A stretch of DNA of 64,000 nucleotides. It comes from Armatimonadota bacterium. GTDB lineage: Bacteria; Bacillota; Desulfotomaculia; Desulfotomaculales; Nap2-2B. Location: contig JAIMBK010000006.1 in assembly GCA_023511535.1 (NCBI GenBank), forward strand, positions 1-64,000. Reading direction: 5' to 3'. A program made the translations under genes and the position numbers. Position 1 is the stretch's first letter; each line of letters begins with the position of its first letter. The notes beneath the pieces are model-generated. The model was not told the origin of the DNA, searched no databases, and saw only the letters and a list, made by a program, of their open reading frames with translations. Below, in pieces: positions 60,351 through 64,000 of the stretch.

Positions 60351-61193
60351 ATGAGTTCAGAGCGGGTAACCACTGCCTACTTCCGGGAAGCCAAAAGGGA
60401 AGGCCGGCCGATTACCATGCTCACCGCCTACGACTACCCAATGGCAAAGCTGGTCGACGCCGCCGGCATCGACGGCATCCTGGTGGGGGATTCCCTGGGC
60501 AACGTCGTCCTGGGGTACGGCTCGACCATCCCGGTAACGATGGACGATATGGTCCACCACATTAAAGCCGTGGCTCGCGGCGTATCCAGGGCCATGGTCG
60601 TCGGCGACCTGCCCTTTCTTTCCTACCACCTGTCCAGAGCAGAAAGTTTGCGCAACGCCGGACGCATTATCCAGGAAGGGGGCGCGCAGGCGGTTAAGCT
60701 GGAGGGCGGCCGGGAGATTGCGGAAACGGTACAGGCCATGGTGGCGGCGGGGATTCCCGTCATGGGCCACCTGGGACTCACTCCCCAGTCTGTGCACCAG
60801 CTGGGCGGTTATAAAGTCCAGGGGAAGGACGAAGCGGCGGCCAAAAAACTTATTGACGACGCTAAAGCCCTGGAGGAAGCCGGAGTCTTTGCCCTTGTTC
60901 TGGAATGTGTACCCGCCCCCCTGGCCAAAATGATCACGGAAATGCTGGCCGTGCCCACCATCGGCATCGGCGCGGGGCCGCACTGCAGCGGGCAGATCCT
61001 CGTCACCCACGACCTGCTGGGCCTGTACGGAGGCGGCGGACCCAAATTTGTCAAGCGTTACGCCAGCCTTCACGAAGAAATCGCCAGGGCGCTCGCCGCC
61101 TACCGTGAAGAAGTGCAGAGCGGAGCCTTCCCCGGCCCGGAGCACTCCTTTGGCATGCCCGAAGAAGTGCTGGCCGGGCTCGCGCGAGAATGA
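60351..61193 (+). CDS. panB: 3-methyl-2-oxobutanoate hydroxymethyltransferase
   Basis: MLTAYDYPMAKLVDAAGIDGILVGDSLGNVVLGY. Confidence 0.97.
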   Translation: MSSERVTTAYFREAKREGRPITMLTAYDYPMAKLVDAAGIDGILVGDSLGNVVLGYGSTIPVTMDDMVHHIKAVARGVSRAMVVGDLPFLSYHLSRAESLRNAGRIIQEGGAQAVKLEGGREIAETVQAMVAAGIPVMGHLGLTPQSVHQLGGYKVQGKDEAAAKKLIDDAKALEEAGVFALVLECVPAPLAKMITEMLAVPTIGIGAGPHCSGQILVTHDLLGLYGGGGPKFVKRYASLHEEIARALAAYREEVQSGAFPGPEHSFGMPEEVLAGLARE

Positions 61194-61243
61194 AAACCGG
61201 ACAATTCCAGCCCGGTGATGCTGTTTTCGAGGGAGAGGGTTTC

Positions 61244-62119
61244 ATGCTGATTTGCCGAACAATCAACGAAATCCGGGAGTTCGTCCGGCAGGTGCGGGAG
61301 CGCGGCCGGACAATCGGCCTCGTGCCCACCATGGGCTATTTTCACGAAGGCCACCTTTCCTTGATGCGGGAAGCCAAAAAAGCCTGCGCGGCGGCGGTGG
61401 TGAGCATCTTTGTGAACCCCCTGCAGTTCGGCCCGCAAGAGGATTTTCACCAGTACCCCCGCGACTTTGAGCGGGACCGGAAGATGGCCGAGGAAACGGG
61501 GGTGGACGCCATCTTTTACCCTTCCGTGGAGGAAATGTACCCGGCCGGATTTTCCACCCACGTGGAGGTAGGCGGACTGACGGAGTGCCTCTGCGGTCTT
61601 TCCCGTCCGGGCCACTTCCGCGGCGTGGCCACGGTAGTCGCCAAACTGTTGAATATCGTTTTGCCGGACAAAGCCTTTTTCGGCTGGAAGGACGCCCAGC
61701 AGGCGCTGGTGATCAGGCGGATGGTCAGGGATCTGAACATGCCTGTGGAAATTGTCACCGTGCCCGTCGTGCGGGAGCCGGACGGGCTGGCCATGAGTTC
61801 CCGGAACGTTTATCTGGATCCCCGGGAGAGGACCGCGGCCCGGGTGCTTTTCCGGAGCTTGCAAATTGCCGAACGGGCGGCAGCCGGCGGGGAAAGGGAC
61901 GTGGCGCGGCTGCAAAAGGCGGTGCGGCAGGAAATCGCTTCCGAACCCCTGGTCCAAATTGAATACGTGGAAATCCGGGCGCTGCCCGGCCTGGAACCAA
62001 TCTCCCGCCTGCAGGGCCCGGCGCTGCTCGCCCTGGCGGTGCGGATCGGCAAAACACGCCTGATCGACAACACAGTGTTAAATCCGGAGGGTGATCAGCT
62101 TGCTTTTGACCATGTTTAA
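61244..62119 (+). CDS. panC: Pantothenate synthetase
   Basis: [45 protein letters not shown]. Confidence 0.97.
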   Translation: MLICRTINEIREFVRQVRERGRTIGLVPTMGYFHEGHLSLMREAKKACAAAVVSIFVNPLQFGPQEDFHQYPRDFERDRKMAEETGVDAIFYPSVEEMYPAGFSTHVEVGGLTECLCGLSRPGHFRGVATVVAKLLNIVLPDKAFFGWKDAQQALVIRRMVRDLNMPVEIVTVPVVREPDGLAMSSRNVYLDPRERTAARVLFRSLQIAERAAAGGERDVARLQKAVRQEIASEPLVQIEYVEIRALPGLEPISRLQGPALLALAVRIGKTRLIDNTVLNPEGDQLAFDHV

Positions 62120-62519
62120 ATCGAAAATTCACCGGGCCACCGTGACCGAGGCCAACTTGAATTATCTGGGCAGCATTACCATCGACCAGGAGTTGCTGGA
62201 GGCCGCCGGGATTTTGCCCCACGAAAAAGTGCAGGTGGTCAATATCAACAACGGGGCACGCCTGGAAACGTACGTTATTGAAGGGGAGCGCGGCTCCGGA
62301 ATGATCTGCTTGAACGGCGCCGCGGCCCGCCTGGTGCAGCCGGGCGACGTGGTGATCATTATTGCCTACGCCCTGCTGACGCCCGAAGAAGCCGGTGTTT
62401 TCCAGCCGACCGTAGTACTGGTGGACGAGCGCAACCGCATTACGGAAATTATTCGCCGGGAAAAACCCCGGACAACCGCCGCCGCCACAAAGCAGAGTAA
62501 TAAAGGCATTGAAGCATAA
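62112..62519 (+). CDS. panD: Aspartate 1-decarboxylase
   Basis: [43 protein letters not shown]. Confidence 0.97.
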   Translation: MFKSKIHRATVTEANLNYLGSITIDQELLEAAGILPHEKVQVVNINNGARLETYVIEGERGSGMICLNGAAARLVQPGDVVIIIAYALLTPEEAGVFQPTVVLVDERNRITEIIRREKPRTTAAATKQSNKGIEA

Positions 62520-62641
62520 ATAAATAGTCGTCAGACTGACGATTCAATTCCCTGTGCCTGTTAAACTTTGTGCCTGATCTTTAATCAGGCCGTTGCCATC
62601 CCGGCAAACAAATGGCATAATATTTTCTGTGGTGGTGGCGG

Positions 62642-64000
62642 GTGAAAGGAAAGAAGTCGCTCTTTTTGGTGGTTGGACTTGTTTTCCTGGTTCTCCTTTT
62701 TTTCTTTGTCAAATGGTCGGAAAGTGAACTTCCGCCGGCGCAGTCTGAAATGGCCGCCGTTCAGCCGGTTTTGACGCCCCCTCCTGATTTTCCCTTGAAT
62801 GTTGAGATCAAGGCGGCGCTGGTTTTTAACGAGGGCGGACAGGATCCGGAAGCCCTGGCCGCCTACCGGCAGGTTTTGACCGAGGAAGGATTTCCTTTTG
62901 AGGTGATTCCCGCCCGGTCGCTGTTACGGTATAACGCAAAAACCTTAAAAGAGGTTTATGCGGCAATTATCCTCCCGGAAAACGTAAACCGGGAAATAAC
63001 CCTCCCGGTAGCCAGACTGCTGGAAGAGTACGTCACCAGGTCCGGCGGGAAAGTTTATCTTGGTGCCGACGCGGGCACGGCTGGCGAAAAAGAACACGGT
63101 TTGCTTTCTTCTCTGGCGGGCTTACAGTCCAGGTTGCCCGGCCCGTCCGGGGAAAAAACGGTTGCCGGCGAAAGCCCGGAGCAAGGCGTTCTCTTGATCC
63201 CCGAACATTCCCCCCTGCGCAGGCATTTCGACCCCGGCCTTTTTGACCATGACGCGCTGAAAGTTTTTGACAGCCCCCCGGTACAGGTCAGCCACTTTCC
63301 CCTCGCTCACGTCACGGCCGGGATTTTAGCCTATACCGGCCGGGAAGACCGCCCGGAAGATGGTTCCGTACTGCTGAAAAAATACCCCGGCGGCGGCGCG
63401 GTGCTGTATGTGGACGGCGCCCCCGGCCTGTTGAAAACCAGGGAAAACGTGGACTTTGTCCTGCGCGGGCTCCTGAAATACTTCCTTTTGGAACTGGCGG
63501 GCCTGCCGCGCCTGGTGGCTTCCCCGGGCGGCACGGCCGGGCTGGTCTTGGCCATCCACTTTTGTTCCGGAGCCTATTTTCGCGATCTGGACCGGATTCT
63601 GGCCTGGCGGCTGCTGTCCCCGGACCTCCCCTTTTCCTTTTACGTAACGGCCGGGCCGGACAACGACCGGCCCGGCGACAAACGGGGCGTGGACGTTTTG
63701 AACCCGAAAAAAGGGCGGCGTTACGTGGAGGCGCTTGGGCAGTACGGCAGCATCGGCGCCCACGGGGGCTGGTGCCATAATTACTGGGCCTACCATTATA
63801 AGGAACTGACTGAAAAAGAAAAGAAAACGTACCTTGAATGGAATTACCAGGCCCTGGCCGGGGTTACCGGGCAGCCGGTCACCGATTACGCCGCTCCCGG
63901 CGGCGCCCACGATCCGAAGGTGAATGATTATCTGGCTGCCCTGGGGACGAAGGCGGCCTCGGTGCCGGCGGCCTTCAACTCCCCGCCCACGCACGCCTGG
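62642..64000 (+). CDS. Membrane-anchored polysaccharide-deacetylase-like protein (truncated by window edge)
   Basis: Continuous open frame from GTG 62642 to the window end (absent from the track because it lacks a stop); N-terminal hydrophobic anchor KSLFLVVGLVFLVLLFFFV; late IGAHGGWCHNYW and YAAPGGAHD motifs. Confidence 0.6.
   Translation, partial: MKGKKSLFLVVGLVFLVLLFFFVKWSESELPPAQSEMAAVQPVLTPPPDFPLNVEIKAALVFNEGGQDPEALAAYRQVLTEEGFPFEVIPARSLLRYNAKTLKEVYAAIILPENVNREITLPVARLLEEYVTRSGGKVYLGADAGTAGEKEHGLLSSLAGLQSRLPGPSGEKTVAGESPEQGVLLIPEHSPLRRHFDPGLFDHDALKVFDSPPVQVSHFPLAHVTAGILAYTGREDRPEDGSVLLKKYPGGGAVLYVDGAPGLLKTRENVDFVLRGLLKYFLLELAGLPRLVASPGGTAGLVLAIHFCSGAYFRDLDRILAWRLLSPDLPFSFYVTAGPDNDRPGDKRGVDVLNPKKGRRYVEALGQYGSIGAHGGWCHNYWAYHYKELTEKEKKTYLEWNYQALAGVTGQPVTDYAAPGGAHDPKVNDYLAALGTKAASVPAAFNSPPTHAW

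Overview
The window is about 64 kb of a GC-rich anaerobic Firmicute-like chromosome (Desulfotomaculum/Pelotomaculum-like by gene content; taxonomy is inference). Most of 7-36 kb is one nitrogen-metabolism island. It holds four glutamine-synthetase (GS) family genes, two ANTAR RNA-binding regulators, an orphan FMN glutamate-synthase-like protein, a modular archaeal-type GOGAT operon, nadE, a nif cluster (nifH-I1-I2-D-K-B-E with no visible nifN), amtB-glnK and asnB. The most interesting signal is a repeated RNA-leader architecture. Before the degenerate GS, the second ANTAR gene, GS2, GS3, the GOGAT operon, GS4, amtB, nifH and asnB there are small hairpins with 6-nt loops of the form A-N-N-G-N-N, usually overlapping the 5' arm of a terminator-like hairpin. 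This is the expected signature of ANTAR antitermination. Both ANTAR proteins lack the phosphoacceptor Asp (E or A instead), and the first is divergently paired with a GS paralogue that has lost several catalytic residues. I propose a phosphorylation-independent system in which a pseudo-GS and ANTAR proteins control the whole nitrogen regulon. The rest is mostly housekeeping: hrcA-group III chaperonin-grpE-dnaK-dnaJ-rsmE-mtaB, mutS2 with a RAYT element inserted at its 5' end, hinT, rpsU, sir2, tsaD, folK and panBCD. A cluster of five DnaA boxes lies downstream of tsaD. Intergenic 7-bp and 8-bp periodic degenerate arrays occur throughout.
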